DNA from: DAOTTI01 sp034437795
GTDB taxonomy: Bacteria; Chloroflexota; UBA11872; UBA12225
Assembly: GCA_034437795.1 (NCBI GenBank)
Contig: DAOTTI010000029.1
Location: forward strand, 1-20,095
Length of the DNA: 20,095 bases
Direction: 5' to 3'
Shown in pieces: positions 1 to 7,282 of the stretch. Numbering within the stretch: position 1 is the stretch's first letter; every line of letters starts with the position of its first letter. Position numbers and translations under genes: made by a program. The notes beneath the pieces are model-generated. The model had not been told where the DNA came from. It made no database searches and was given only the letters and a program-made list of their open reading frames with translations.

Positions 1-105
1 CCCGCCCCCCGCGCCGAGAGCGCGCCGGAGCCCCGCGCGGCCCCGCAGGCGGAGCCTGCCGGCGAGGCGACGCGCCTGCCGCCGAACCACGCCAGCGCCG
101 GATGA
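1..105 (+). CDS. rpsE: 30S ribosomal protein S5, C-terminal tail (partial)
   Basis: An open frame enters from the left edge and stops at TGA 103-105, 57 bp before rpmD. The 34 visible residues are rich in Ala, Pro and Glu and contain no conserved domain, so the protein itself cannot be recognised here. The assignment rests on position: rpsE precedes rpmD and rplO in nearly all bacterial spc operons. If correct, S5 of this organism carries a low-complexity, partly acidic C-terminal extension beyond its usual end, which would be expected to lie disordered on the small-subunit surface. The gene start lies outside the window. Confidence 0.6.
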   Translation, partial: PAPRAESAPEPRAAPQAEPAGEATRLPPNHASAG

Positions 106-162
106 GCGGAGTAGCCGGCCGCGCGACGACCAGCGGAGCGGCCAGATCAGGATTAGCGACCA

Positions 163-381
163 ATGCCAGCACGGTTACGTATCACCTACCGGAAGAGCGC
201 CATCGGCTACAGCCAGCGCCAGAAGGACACCATCCGCTCGCTCGGGTTCAAGCGCCTGGGCCAGACCATCGAACTGCCGGACCATCCCACCGTCCGCGGC
301 ATGGTGCGCCACGTGCGCCACCTGGTCACCGTGGAAGAGGTCAACGAAGCGGAGGCGACGAAGCGCGATGAAACTGCATGA
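163..381 (+). CDS. rpmD: 50S ribosomal protein L30
   Basis: This 72-residue protein matches bacterial L30: a basic N-terminal strand (RITYRKSAIG), then the segment with QKDTIRSLGF, and the TVRGMVRHVRHLVTVEEV region that ends the ferredoxin-like fold. L30 is a small protein of the large ribosomal subunit. The C-terminal dozen residues (NEAEATKRDETA) extend slightly past the usual end. The ATG at 163 is chosen because it gives the canonical N-terminus. The 3' end overlaps the start of rplO by 14 bp, so the two genes are probably translationally coupled. Confidence 0.95.
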   Translation: MPARLRITYRKSAIGYSQRQKDTIRSLGFKRLGQTIELPDHPTVRGMVRHVRHLVTVEEVNEAEATKRDETA

Positions 382-868
382 GCTAGCACCGGCGCGGGGC
401 GCCAAGCGCGAGCGCCGGCGCGTCGGGCGTGGCTACGGCTCAGGCCGGGGCAAGACCGCCGGGCGCGGGACGAAGGGCCAGAACGCGCGCTCCGGCAAGG
501 GCGTGCGCCTCGGCTTCGAAGGCGGGCAGAACCCGTGGACGATGCGCGTGCCGCACCGGCGGGGCTTCTCGCGCGCCCGCTTCCGGGTGGAAAACCAGAT
601 TGTCAACCTGGGTGACCTGGACCGAGCCTTTGCGCCCGACACCACGGTCACTCTCGCCCTGCTGGAAGAGCGTGGCCTGATTGATGATGGGTCCGGCCGC
701 ACGCCGGTGAAGATCCTGGGCGATGGCAGCCTGACCAAGTCCCTGGTGATCGAAGCCCACACCGCGTCGGCCAGCGCGCGCCGCGCCATTGAGAGCGCGG
801 GGGGGCGGCTGGTGCTAGTGGGTGGCCAGCAGCGCCGCGAAGCGCCCCGTGCCGCTCGGAAGGACTGA
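368..868 (+). CDS. rplO: 50S ribosomal protein L15
   Basis: A 166-residue L15. The N-terminus has the typical MKLHELAPARGAKRERRRVGRG, followed by the very basic glycine-rich loop (GSGRGKTAGRGTKGQNARSG, about residues 24-43) that penetrates the large subunit and contacts 23S rRNA. The globular C-terminal domain contains VNLGDLDRAF and the TKSLVIEAHTASASARRAIESAGG segment. The C-terminus has a short Arg/Ala-rich addition. The gene begins inside the end of rpmD, and the next confident gene, secY, starts 122 bp after it ends. Confidence 0.96.
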   Translation: MKLHELAPARGAKRERRRVGRGYGSGRGKTAGRGTKGQNARSGKGVRLGFEGGQNPWTMRVPHRRGFSRARFRVENQIVNLGDLDRAFAPDTTVTLALLEERGLIDDGSGRTPVKILGDGSLTKSLVIEAHTASASARRAIESAGGRLVLVGGQQRREAPRAARKD

Positions 869-871
869 GCC

Positions 872-994
872 ATGATCCGCCGCGCTGCCGCGCCAACGGG
901 CGGGCGCGGACGCCGGCCACATCCGGCGCCTGCGGCCGCGCGTCCGGCGCGCCTGGCCGCGCCACACGGCCCGAGACAGGAGCACCGGCCATGA
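872..994 (+). CDS. Possible 40-aa Arg/Ala/Pro-rich leader ORF overlapping the secY start
   Basis: The spacer between rplO and secY holds an uninterrupted 40-codon frame from ATG 872 to TGA 992-994. It begins 3 bp after the rplO stop, and its stop overlaps the secY ATG in the form ATGA. The predicted peptide begins MIRRAAAPTGGRGRRPHPAP, is rich in Arg, Ala and Pro, and resembles no family I know. The layout would allow ribosomes finishing rplO to be handed on to secY. In DNA this GC-rich, open frames of this length arise often by chance, and there is no clear Shine-Dalgarno sequence apart from the end of rplO. It may therefore be non-coding. Confidence 0.25.
   Translation: MIRRAAAPTGGRGRRPHPAPAAARPARLAAPHGPRQEHRP
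911..963 (+). other. Two GC-only inverted repeats in the rplO-secY spacer
   Basis: CGCCGG at 911-916 pairs with CCGGCG at 923-928 around a 6-nt loop. GGCGCG at 946-951 pairs with CGCGCC at 958-963 around another 6-nt loop. They could form stable RNA hairpins ahead of secY. Neither is followed by a T-run, so they are not classical terminators. A role in RNA stability or in secY translation is inference. Confidence 0.4.
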
Positions 995-2280
995 TTGACG
1001 CCGCCGTGCGGGCGTTTCGGCTTCCCGATCTGCGCCGCAAGATCCTGTTCACCTTTGCCCTGCTGGGCGTCTACCGCCTGGCGGCCCACGTGCCGGTCCC
1101 CGGCGTGGACCTGGCGCGCCTGCGCGAGCTACTGGAGGGCAACCAGCTCCTGGGCATGCTGGATCTCTTCTCGGGCGGCTCGTTGACGACCTTCTCCGTC
1201 GCGGCCCTGGGCGTCTACCCCTACATCACGGCCTCGATCGTGATGCAGATCATCGCCCCGCTGATCCCGGCCCTGCAGGAGCTGCAGAAGGAGGGTGAGG
1301 CCGGGCGCACGCGCCTGGCGCAGTACACCCGCCTGCTGACCGTGCCCCTGGCCATGCTCCAGGCCTATGCCCAGGCATCGTTGCTGGCTCGCGAAGGGAT
1401 CATCACCAACTTCGGGCTCTTCGACCGGTACACCTTCCTCCCGACGGTCTCGCTCGTGCTCACCCTGACCGCCGGCACGATGTTCCTGGTCTGGCTGGGC
1501 GAGCTGATCACGGAAAAGGGGGTGGGGAACGGGGTCTCCCTGATCATCTTCGCCGGCATCGTGGCCAGGCTGCCGGCGAGCATCGGCCAGACGCTGGCCG
1601 TGGAGACGAACTGGCTGGCCATGGCCGTGCTCGCCGCCGTGGGCATCCTGATCGTCCTGGGCATCGTCTTCATGAACGAGGGCCAGCGTCGCATCCAGGT
1701 CCATTACGCCAGGCGGGTGCGGGGGAACCGCGTCTACGGCGGGGGCACGACCTACATCCCCCTGCGGGTCAACTCCGCGGGCATGATCCCGCTCATCTTT
1801 GCCATGTCGATCATGCTCATCCCCGGGACGGTGGCCACCTATTTCCAGGGCGCCCAAACGGAGTGGGTCCGCGCCACGGCCAACTTCATCGTGGGGCTAT
1901 TCAACTCCACGCACTGGTTCTACTGGGTCCTCTACTTCCTGCTCGTGGTCTTGTTCACCTACTTCTACACTGCGGTCGTCTTCCAGCAGCAGAACCTGCC
2001 CGAGACGCTGCAGAAGCAGGGTGGCTTCATCCAGGGCATTCGCGCCGGCCGCCCGACGGCGGACTATCTCAATCGCGTCCTGAACCGGATTACGCTGGCC
2101 GGCGCCCTGGCCCTGGGAGTGATCGCGATTGCCCCCTATCTGGTAGGCCTGCTCACCGGGGTGCACGTCCTGACGCTCTCCAGCACCGGTATCCTCATCG
2201 TGGTGGGGGTCGTTCTGGATACGATGAAGCAGCTTGAGGCTCAGCTGATGATGCGTCACTACGAAGGGTTCATCCGGTGA
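991..2280 (+). CDS. secY: Preprotein translocase subunit SecY
   Basis: This 429-residue polytopic membrane protein is the channel subunit of the SecYEG translocon, which exports unfolded proteins and inserts membrane proteins together with SecA or the ribosome. The N-terminus (FRLPDLRRKILFTFALLGVYRLAAHVPVPG) is classic. The SecY signature GVYPYITASIVMQ lies near residue 75, and the basic cytoplasmic loop GQRRIQVHYARRVRG lies around residue 230. The C-terminal helices end in the usual MKQLEAQLMMRHYEGFIR. Ten membrane segments fit the length. GGAG lies 6 bp upstream of the ATG. It is followed after 70 bp by adk, the common bacterial order. Confidence 0.98.
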   Translation: MIDAAVRAFRLPDLRRKILFTFALLGVYRLAAHVPVPGVDLARLRELLEGNQLLGMLDLFSGGSLTTFSVAALGVYPYITASIVMQIIAPLIPALQELQKEGEAGRTRLAQYTRLLTVPLAMLQAYAQASLLAREGIITNFGLFDRYTFLPTVSLVLTLTAGTMFLVWLGELITEKGVGNGVSLIIFAGIVARLPASIGQTLAVETNWLAMAVLAAVGILIVLGIVFMNEGQRRIQVHYARRVRGNRVYGGGTTYIPLRVNSAGMIPLIFAMSIMLIPGTVATYFQGAQTEWVRATANFIVGLFNSTHWFYWVLYFLLVVLFTYFYTAVVFQQQNLPETLQKQGGFIQGIRAGRPTADYLNRVLNRITLAGALALGVIAIAPYLVGLLTGVHVLTLSSTGILIVVGVVLDTMKQLEAQLMMRHYEGFIR

Positions 2281-2350
2281 CCGCCATCGGCGTGAGCGAG
2301 GGCCCGCTGGCGCAGGCGGCTGGCTTCGCTGGTAAAGGACGGATCTTTCA

Positions 2351-3031
2351 GTGATCATTATCCTGCTGGGTGCGCCCGGCTCAGGGAAGGGCACCCAGGG
2401 GCGGCGCCTTTCGCAGCACTTCCGCATCCCCTACATGGCCAGCGGGGACCTCCTACGCCGCGCCATCGAGCAGGGCACGGCGCTGGGCCAGCAGGTGCAG
2501 CAATTCGTCGAGCGGGGGCTTTACGTGCCCGACCAGGTGATGGTGCCGGCGGTCATGGCGGAGCTGGAGGAGCTGCGGCGCGAATGGGGGACGTGCGGCG
2601 TGGTGCTGGATGGCTTCCCCCGCACCCGCGAGCAGGCGGTAGCGCTTGATGACGCCCTAGGGGCGCGCGGCGAGCAGGTACACTGTGTCCTGTTCCTGAC
2701 GGTGCCCAAAGAGGTCTTGATCGCCCGCCTGTCCAACCGGTGGACGTGCCCCATCTGCGGCGCCACCTCCACCCTGCAAACGCACCCGCCGCGCACGCCT
2801 GGCGTCTGCGACCGTGATGGCGGGCGGTTGTTCCAGCGGGTTGACGATCGGCCGGAGACCGTCGATCGTCGCTTCACGGTCTATATGGAATCGACCGTGC
2901 CCCTGGTGGCCTACTACCGTGAGAAGGGCAAGCTGATCGAGATCAACGGCGATCGCACCGAGGACGAGGTCACGGCCGCCCTGGTGGGCGCGGTCACGCG
3001 GGGCTGCACGCCCAACGCGGTGGGGACTTGA
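2351..3031 (+). CDS. adk: Adenylate kinase, long form with zinc-type LID
   Basis: This 226-residue cytoplasmic kinase catalyses ATP + AMP = 2 ADP. The P-loop GAPGSGKGT is at residues 7-15, the AMP-site motif DGFPRT at 87-92, and a long-form LID follows. The LID has Cys133-x2-Cys136-x16-Cys153-x2-Asp156, the Cys3-Asp pattern that binds structural zinc in many Gram-positive and thermophilic enzymes. The start is a GTG at 2351; it places the P-loop at the normal distance from the N-terminus and has AAAGGA about 11 bp upstream. The stop lies 7 bp before map, so the two are almost certainly co-translated. The C-terminal tail after TRGCTPNAVGT is slightly long. Confidence 0.97.
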   Translation: MIIILLGAPGSGKGTQGRRLSQHFRIPYMASGDLLRRAIEQGTALGQQVQQFVERGLYVPDQVMVPAVMAELEELRREWGTCGVVLDGFPRTREQAVALDDALGARGEQVHCVLFLTVPKEVLIARLSNRWTCPICGATSTLQTHPPRTPGVCDRDGGRLFQRVDDRPETVDRRFTVYMESTVPLVAYYREKGKLIEINGDRTEDEVTAALVGAVTRGCTPNAVGT

Positions 3032-3038
3032 CGCGGTT

Positions 3039-3860
3039 ATGGCCATCTCCATCAAGTCCCGCGGCGAGCTGGAGAAGATGCGCCGCGCCAGCCGTATCGT
3101 CGCTCAGGCCCTCGACGCCGTCACGGCCGCGGTGCGCCCCGGCGTGACCACGGCCGAGCTGGACCGGATCGCTGAGGAGGTGATCCGCGGGGCCGGCGCG
3201 CGGCCGTCGTTCAAGGGCTATGCCCCGTTCAAGCACGCCCCGCCCTATCCGGCCACGATCTGCGCCTCCATCAACGAGGAGCTGGTGCACGGCATCCCGG
3301 GCCCGCGCCGCCTGGCGCCGGGGGACATCATCAGCATCGACGTGGGCGCGGTCTGGGATGGCTACCACGGCGACGCGGCGCTCACCGTGCCCGTGGGGGA
3401 GATCCCGCCATCGACGCGGCGCTTGCTCGACGTCACGCTGGCCTCGCTGTTCGCTGGGATCAAGGCGGCCCGCGCGGGTAACCGTCTGGGGGACATCTCC
3501 GCAGCCATCCAGCAGGTGATCGAAGGGGCCGGCTACGCCGTCGTGCACGAGTACGGCGGGCACGGCGTGGGCCGGCGCCTGCACGAAGAACCGCACGTGC
3601 CGAACCACGGGCTGCCGGGGCGCGGCCCGCTGCTCGTGCCCGGCATGACCCTGGCCCTGGAGCCAATGGCAAACGAGGGCACACGGGAGACGGTGGTGCG
3701 GCCCGACCGGTGGACCGTGGCTACGGCGGATGGCCGGCTGTGCGCCCACTTCGAGCACACCATCTGCATCACCGCGGACGAGGCGGAGATCCTCACCGAG
3801 TTCCCGCCCCAGGTGTACGAGCGCATCGGGGCCAGCCGGCCGGCGCTCGCCGCGCGCTAG
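3039..3860 (+). CDS. map: Methionine aminopeptidase type I
   Basis: This 273-residue enzyme removes the initiator methionine from nascent proteins. All five dinuclear-metal ligands are present by comparison with the E. coli enzyme: Asp101 and Asp112 (in IDVGAVWDGYHGD), His175 (GGHGVG), Glu208 (LALEPM) and Glu239 (HFEHTICIT). The substrate-contacting His84 (HGIPG) and His182 (LHEEP) are also there. There is no N-terminal zinc-finger extension, so it is the plain bacterial type Ia. The C-terminus runs about 20 residues past the usual ILT end. It sits between adk and infA, as in many Gram-positive-type spc operons. Confidence 0.97.
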   Translation: MAISIKSRGELEKMRRASRIVAQALDAVTAAVRPGVTTAELDRIAEEVIRGAGARPSFKGYAPFKHAPPYPATICASINEELVHGIPGPRRLAPGDIISIDVGAVWDGYHGDAALTVPVGEIPPSTRRLLDVTLASLFAGIKAARAGNRLGDISAAIQQVIEGAGYAVVHEYGGHGVGRRLHEEPHVPNHGLPGRGPLLVPGMTLALEPMANEGTRETVVRPDRWTVATADGRLCAHFEHTICITADEAEILTEFPPQVYERIGASRPALAAR

Positions 3861-3901
3861 CGCGCAGGCCGGCGAAGTGACGAAGAACAGACGAATGTCC
3901 A

Positions 3902-4138
3902 GTGATGGCAATGGAAGAAGGGCGGCAAGGCCCTTTGCTAGAATTGGAAGGGTACGTGCGCCGTGCGCTGGCCAACGACCTCTTCCTGGTCGAACTGGCA
4001 GATGGACGGCAGGTGCTCGCTCATCTGTCCACTGGTGCCCGGCTGCGGGCGGTGCGGGTCGGTGCCGGAGACCGGGTGAGGGTGGAGCTCGCGCAGTACG
4101 ACCACACGCGTGGCCGCATCGTTGGCCGCGCCGGGTGA
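3902..4138 (+). CDS. infA: Translation initiation factor IF-1
   Basis: A single OB-fold protein with the recognisable IF-1 run LELEGYVRRAL, then VELADGRQVLAHLS, GDRVRVELAQYD and TRGRIVGR. IF-1 occupies the ribosomal A site during initiation and works with IF-2 and IF-3. Three near-consecutive in-frame starts exist: GTG 3902, ATG 3905 and ATG 3911. ATG 3905 or 3911 would give 77 or 75 residues, closer to the family's usual 72, so the exact start is uncertain. It lies 41 bp after map and 147 bp before rpmJ. Confidence 0.95.
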   Translation: MMAMEEGRQGPLLELEGYVRRALANDLFLVELADGRQVLAHLSTGARLRAVRVGAGDRVRVELAQYDHTRGRIVGRAG

Positions 4139-4285
4139 GACGTGGCCTCGCACGCGTATGGCGGCCGGACCCACTGGTCGAGCGGTCGGTCTCGGCTACG
4201 CCGGTGATGGATGGCGCCGCACCGGCAGGTCGTGTTCCATTCTTTAATTCTTGACGTTTCCACTGCGGACAGGCGGAGTAAAGAC

Positions 4286-4399
4286 GTGAAGGTAGCAGCG
4301 TCCGTCAAGCCGCGCTGCGATAAGTGCAAGGTCATCAAGCGGCGCGGCGTGATTATGGTGATCTGCGAGGATCCCAAGCACAAGCAGCGCCAGGGCTAA
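4286..4399 (+). CDS. rpmJ: 50S ribosomal protein L36, zinc-ribbon form
   Basis: The GTG at 4286 opens a 37-residue protein, MKVAASVKPRCDKCKVIKRR and onward, which is L36 at its exact canonical length. The zinc ligands Cys11, Cys14, Cys27 and His32 are intact, so this is the zinc-containing (C+) form. The same frame is open upstream to 4211, but only the GTG start matches the family, and GGAG lies 8 bp before it. L36 is the smallest large-subunit protein and binds 23S rRNA. Next comes rpsM after 42 bp. Confidence 0.96.
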   Translation: MKVAASVKPRCDKCKVIKRRGVIMVICEDPKHKQRQG

Positions 4400-4441
4400 C
4401 GCGGGTCAAGCTTTGAACTCCTAACTCCTAAAGGAAAACTG

Positions 4442-4825
4442 ATGGCACGCATTGCCGGAGTCGATATTCCACGCGAAAAGCACGTGGAGATCTCGCTGAC
4501 CTACATCTACGGGATCGGGCGCCCGACGGCGAAGAAGATCCTGGAGCGGACCCAGATCCCGCCCACCAAGAAGGTGAGCGAGCTGACGGACGAGGAGGTG
4601 GGCCGGCTCCGCGACGTCATTGAGCGGGAGCTGACGGTGGAAGGCGATCTGCGCCGAGAGATCCGCCAGAACATCCAGCGCCTGATCGACATCGGCTGCT
4701 ATCGCGGGCTGCGGCACCGGCGCGGGCTGCCCGTGCGGGGGCAGCGGACGCGCACCAACGCCCGTACCCGCCGCGGACCGCGCAAGACGGTGGGCGGACG
4801 GAAGAAGGCCACGGCCAAGAAGTAG
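4442..4825 (+). CDS. rpsM: 30S ribosomal protein S13
   Basis: This 127-residue S13 begins MARIAGVDIPREKHVEISLT, has the helix-two-turn-helix GIGRPTAKKILERTQI, and ends in the basic tail containing GLRHRRGLPVRGQRTRTNARTRRGPRKT that reaches toward the P-site tRNA. It sits in the small-subunit head and contacts the large subunit. AAAGGA lies 7 bp upstream of the ATG. In most bacteria rpsK follows at once; here 294 bp intervene. Confidence 0.97.
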   Translation: MARIAGVDIPREKHVEISLTYIYGIGRPTAKKILERTQIPPTKKVSELTDEEVGRLRDVIERELTVEGDLRREIRQNIQRLIDIGCYRGLRHRRGLPVRGQRTRTNARTRRGPRKTVGGRKKATAKK

Positions 4826-5119
4826 CTGGCAGGGGGGTGGAGGCCGCGAGCACGAGGTGGCGCGCACCGGCCCGTGGGAATGGGGATGGCAGCGCCGGCC
4901 GCTCTTGCGTAATCTGGCGATGATCCGGTACGCTTTAAGGTCTAGCGCAAGGGCTGCTGTGGCTGCTTGCGCTTCAGGAGCCGGCTGCCGCGCGGGCGCA
5001 GCAGCGGTGCGCCGCCGCGGTTCCAGCCATACCGTTCGTCCAGCAGCGGGCCACCTTGGGGCGGTTCCATCGGGACCGCCCCGCACTGCGTAGGGTAAAC
5101 GAGGAGAGCGACCAGCCAT
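4826..5119 (+). promoter_or_regulatory. Long structured spacer between rpsM and rpsK, candidate leader or internal promoter
   Basis: This 294-bp stretch holds no convincing gene. It contains a promoter-like pair, TTGCGT (4905-4910) and TACGCT (4929-4934), with an 18-bp gap, in the least GC-rich part of the spacer. Downstream are two perfect inverted repeats. AGCGCAAG (4944-4951) pairs with CTTGCGCT (4966-4973). GGGGCGGT (5058-5065) pairs with ACCGCCCC (5075-5082), and the second stem can extend to 11 bp over a 3-nt loop. The last hairpin ends 37 bp before the rpsK ATG. A ribosomal-protein autoregulatory leader for rpsK-rpsD-rpoA is plausible, since S4 (rpsD product) regulates this operon in other bacteria, but that is inference. 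Confidence 0.4.
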
Positions 5120-5518
5120 ATGGCCGAGAGAAAGCGAGGCGCCGCCCGGCCACGCCGGCGGGAACGGCGGAACGTGCCCCGCGGCCAGGCGCACATCCAG
5201 GCCACGTTCAACAATACGATTGTGACGATCACGGATCCGGCGGGCTCGCCGATCTGCTGGGCCTCGGCCGGCGCCTCGGGCTTCAAGGGCTCGCGCAAGA
5301 GCACGCCGTACGCCGCCAGCGTCACGGCGGAGACGGCGGCGCGGAAAGCCATGGAGCACGGCATGCGCACAGTGGAGGTCTTCGTCAAAGGCCCCGGCTC
5401 GGGGCGGGAGTCGGCCATCCGCGCCCTGCAGGCCGCGGGCCTGACCATCACGTCGATTACGGACGTGACGCCGGTGCCTCACAATGGGCCCCGCCCGCCC
5501 AAGCGCCGGCGCGTCTAG
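5120..5518 (+). CDS. rpsK: 30S ribosomal protein S11
   Basis: This 132-residue S11 has a basic N-terminal tail (RKRGAARPRRRERRNVPRG). The conserved core follows with AHIQATFNNTIVTITDPAG, SAGASGFKGSRKSTPYAA, the FVKGPGSGRESAIRAL motif and the C-terminal ITDVTPVPHNGPRPPKRRRV. It sits on the small-subunit platform near the E site. The ATG at 5120 has GAGGAG about 14 bp upstream. rpsD follows after 72 bp. Confidence 0.97.
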   Translation: MAERKRGAARPRRRERRNVPRGQAHIQATFNNTIVTITDPAGSPICWASAGASGFKGSRKSTPYAASVTAETAARKAMEHGMRTVEVFVKGPGSGRESAIRALQAAGLTITSITDVTPVPHNGPRPPKRRRV

Positions 5519-5590
5519 GCGTGCCGGCGAGGCGATGCGGTCGCGGCCAGGCGGTCGCGGTGACGGATGCGGAAATGGTGAAGTAGCAAG

Positions 5591-6217
5591 ATGGCACGGT
5601 ACACGGGACCTGTCTGCAAGCTGTGCAGGCGCGAGGGCATGAAGCTGTACTTGAAGGCGGAGCGGTGCATTACCAAGTGCACGCTCGAGCGTCGGCCAAC
5701 CCCGCCCGGCCAGCAGGCCACCAGCCGGCGCCGGCGCCCGTCGGAATACGCGCTGCAGTGGCGGGAAAAGCAGAAGCTGCGCCGGATCTACGGCGTGCTG
5801 GAGGCCCAGTTCCGGCGCCACTTTGCGGAGGCTCAGCGACGCTCCGGGTCCACCGGCGAAAACCTCTTGCAGATCCTGGAGACGCGCCTGGACAACGTCG
5901 TCTACCGGCTCGGTCTGGCCGGTTCGCGGGCGCAGGCGCGGCAGCTAGTGAACCATGGGCACATCATGGTCAACGGGCGTAAGTGCGACATCCCGTCGGC
6001 CACGGTGAAGCCGGGGGACGTCATTGCCGTGCGCGAGGCGTCGCGCGAGCTGGACGTCATCAAGACCGCGCTGGAGAGCGCCGGCCAGCGCCAGATCCCG
6101 GCCTGGCTCACGTTCGATGCGGCCACGGCCTCGGGGCGAGTGAATGCGCTCCCGACCCGTCGCGACATCGATACCCAGGTGAGCGAGCAGCTAGTTGTCG
6201 AGTTCTACGCGCGGTAA
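5591..6217 (+). CDS. rpsD: 30S ribosomal protein S4, zinc-binding (C+) form
   Basis: This 208-residue S4 is a primary 16S rRNA-binding protein that starts assembly of the 30S body. The N-terminal domain keeps four cysteines, Cys9-x2-Cys12-x13-Cys26-x3-Cys30, the zinc-binding version. The S4 RNA-binding domain is clear: TRLDNVVYRLGLAGSRAQAR, then LVNHGHIMVNGRKCDIPS. The C-terminus QVSEQLVVEFYAR is canonical. In several bacteria S4 represses its own operon. The order rpsK-rpsD-rpoA is the usual alpha-operon order. Confidence 0.97.
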   Translation: MARYTGPVCKLCRREGMKLYLKAERCITKCTLERRPTPPGQQATSRRRRPSEYALQWREKQKLRRIYGVLEAQFRRHFAEAQRRSGSTGENLLQILETRLDNVVYRLGLAGSRAQARQLVNHGHIMVNGRKCDIPSATVKPGDVIAVREASRELDVIKTALESAGQRQIPAWLTFDAATASGRVNALPTRRDIDTQVSEQLVVEFYAR

Positions 6218-6235
6218 GCGCGCGTGTTGTGTGTC

Positions 6236-6277
6236 GGGCCGGCCGCGGCGGGCGCCACAGGCGCGGCGGCGCGGCCC
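6236..6277 (+). other. Strong GC hairpin in the rpsD-rpoA spacer
   Basis: Starting with GGGCCG at 6236-6241 and ending with CGGCCC at 6272-6277, the two arms pair over roughly 12 bp with two single-base bulges. The hairpin ends 21 bp before the rpoA start and just ahead of the ribosome-binding site TGAGGAGGG. There is no T-run, so it is not an obvious intrinsic terminator. It may affect rpoA translation or mRNA processing. Confidence 0.45.
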
Positions 6278-6298
6278 GTTTGAGGAGGGCGAGACCCT

Positions 6299-7282
6299 GT
6301 GATCGAACCAGTCACCACGCCAACCGTTCGTCGCGTAGAGCCGCCGGAAGGCGAGGCCGCCGAGCCGAACTTTGGCGAGTTCGTGATCGAACCGTTGCGC
6401 CGGGGCTACGGCCACACCCTGGGCAACGCCCTGCGCCGCGTCCTGCTGTCGTCCCTGCCCGGCGCGGCGGTGAGCGCCATCCGCATTGACGGGGTGCAGC
6501 ACGAGTTCACCAGCATCCCCAACGTCAAGGAAGACGTCACCGAGATCGTGCTCAACATCAAGCGCCTGCGCCTGCGCTCGTTCTCTGAGGAGCCGGTGAA
6601 GGCCTATCTGGACGTGCCCGGGCCGGGCGTCGTCCGCGCCAGCGACATCCGCTGGCCTGACCAGGTGGAGATCGTCAACCCCGACCAGGTGATCGCCACG
6701 CTCGACAACGAGAAGGCGCGCCTGTCCATGGAGCTGACCATCACGCGGGGCGTAGGCTTTGTCGAGGCGCAGTCGCTGGAAGGGCAGCCGATCGGCGAGA
6801 TCCCCGTCGATGCGATCTACTCGCCGGTGCGCAAGGTGGAATATCACGTGGGCGCGGCCCGCGTCGGCCAGGCGGTGAACCTGGACCGGCTCACGATCCG
6901 CGTCTGGACGGATGGGACGATCACGCCAGAAGAGGCGGTGGTGCGCAGCGCGCGCATCCTGGTGGACCAGTTCCGTCTGTTCAACCAGCTGGTGCCCGGC
7001 GCGGAGGAGCCGGTCGAGGCGGCCCGCCCCGCGCCGGCGCCGGTGGCGCTCGTCATCCCGCCGGAGCTGGCCGAGCTGCCCGTGGATGACCTGGAGCTCT
7101 CCAACCGTACGCTGAACTGCCTCAAGCGCAACAACATCACCAAGCTGGGCCAGCTGGCCAGCATGACCGAGGACGACCTGCTCCATCTGCGGAACTTCGG
7201 GGAGAAGTCGTTGCAGGAGCTGCGCGAAAAGCTGGCGGAGCGAGGGGTCCGGCTGGGCCAGCCGGCGCCGGCAGGGGTCTGA
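6299..7282 (+). CDS. rpoA: RNA polymerase alpha subunit
   Basis: This 327-residue protein dimerises to nucleate assembly of RNA polymerase and contacts promoter DNA and activators. The N-terminal domain has GYGHTLGNALRRVLLSSLPG (about residues 36-55), the dimerisation helix. The C-terminal domain near residues 268-320 shows LELSNRTLNCLKRNNITKLG and LLHLRNFGEKSLQELREKL, the helix-hairpin-helix DNA-binding fold. An Ala/Pro linker around residues 240-255 joins the two domains. The start is the GTG at 6299, supported by GAGGAGGG about 11 bp upstream. The gene is followed by a 210-bp spacer, then rplQ. Confidence 0.98.
   Translation: MIEPVTTPTVRRVEPPEGEAAEPNFGEFVIEPLRRGYGHTLGNALRRVLLSSLPGAAVSAIRIDGVQHEFTSIPNVKEDVTEIVLNIKRLRLRSFSEEPVKAYLDVPGPGVVRASDIRWPDQVEIVNPDQVIATLDNEKARLSMELTITRGVGFVEAQSLEGQPIGEIPVDAIYSPVRKVEYHVGAARVGQAVNLDRLTIRVWTDGTITPEEAVVRSARILVDQFRLFNQLVPGAEEPVEAARPAPAPVALVIPPELAELPVDDLELSNRTLNCLKRNNITKLGQLASMTEDDLLHLRNFGEKSLQELREKLAERGVRLGQPAPAGV

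Noticed and set aside
2994..3911. A 305-codon minus-strand frame opposite map
   Set aside because: All metal ligands of methionine aminopeptidase are encoded on the plus strand, and the antisense has no motif.
4207..4254. A 15-codon frame (MDGAAPAGRVPFFNS) between infA and rpmJ as a leader peptide
   Set aside because: It has no ribosome-binding site and no composition or terminator pairing that would suggest attenuation.
4211..4285. An N-terminal extension of L36
   Set aside because: The frame is open upstream, but L36 is 37 residues in nearly all bacteria, and GTG 4286 with GGAG gives exactly that.
4421..5821. A 466-codon open frame on the minus strand across rpmJ, rpsM, rpsK and rpsD
   Set aside because: It lies antisense to four firmly identified ribosomal-protein genes, has Arg/Pro/Ala/His-rich content without a known motif, and is what high GC produces opposite real genes.
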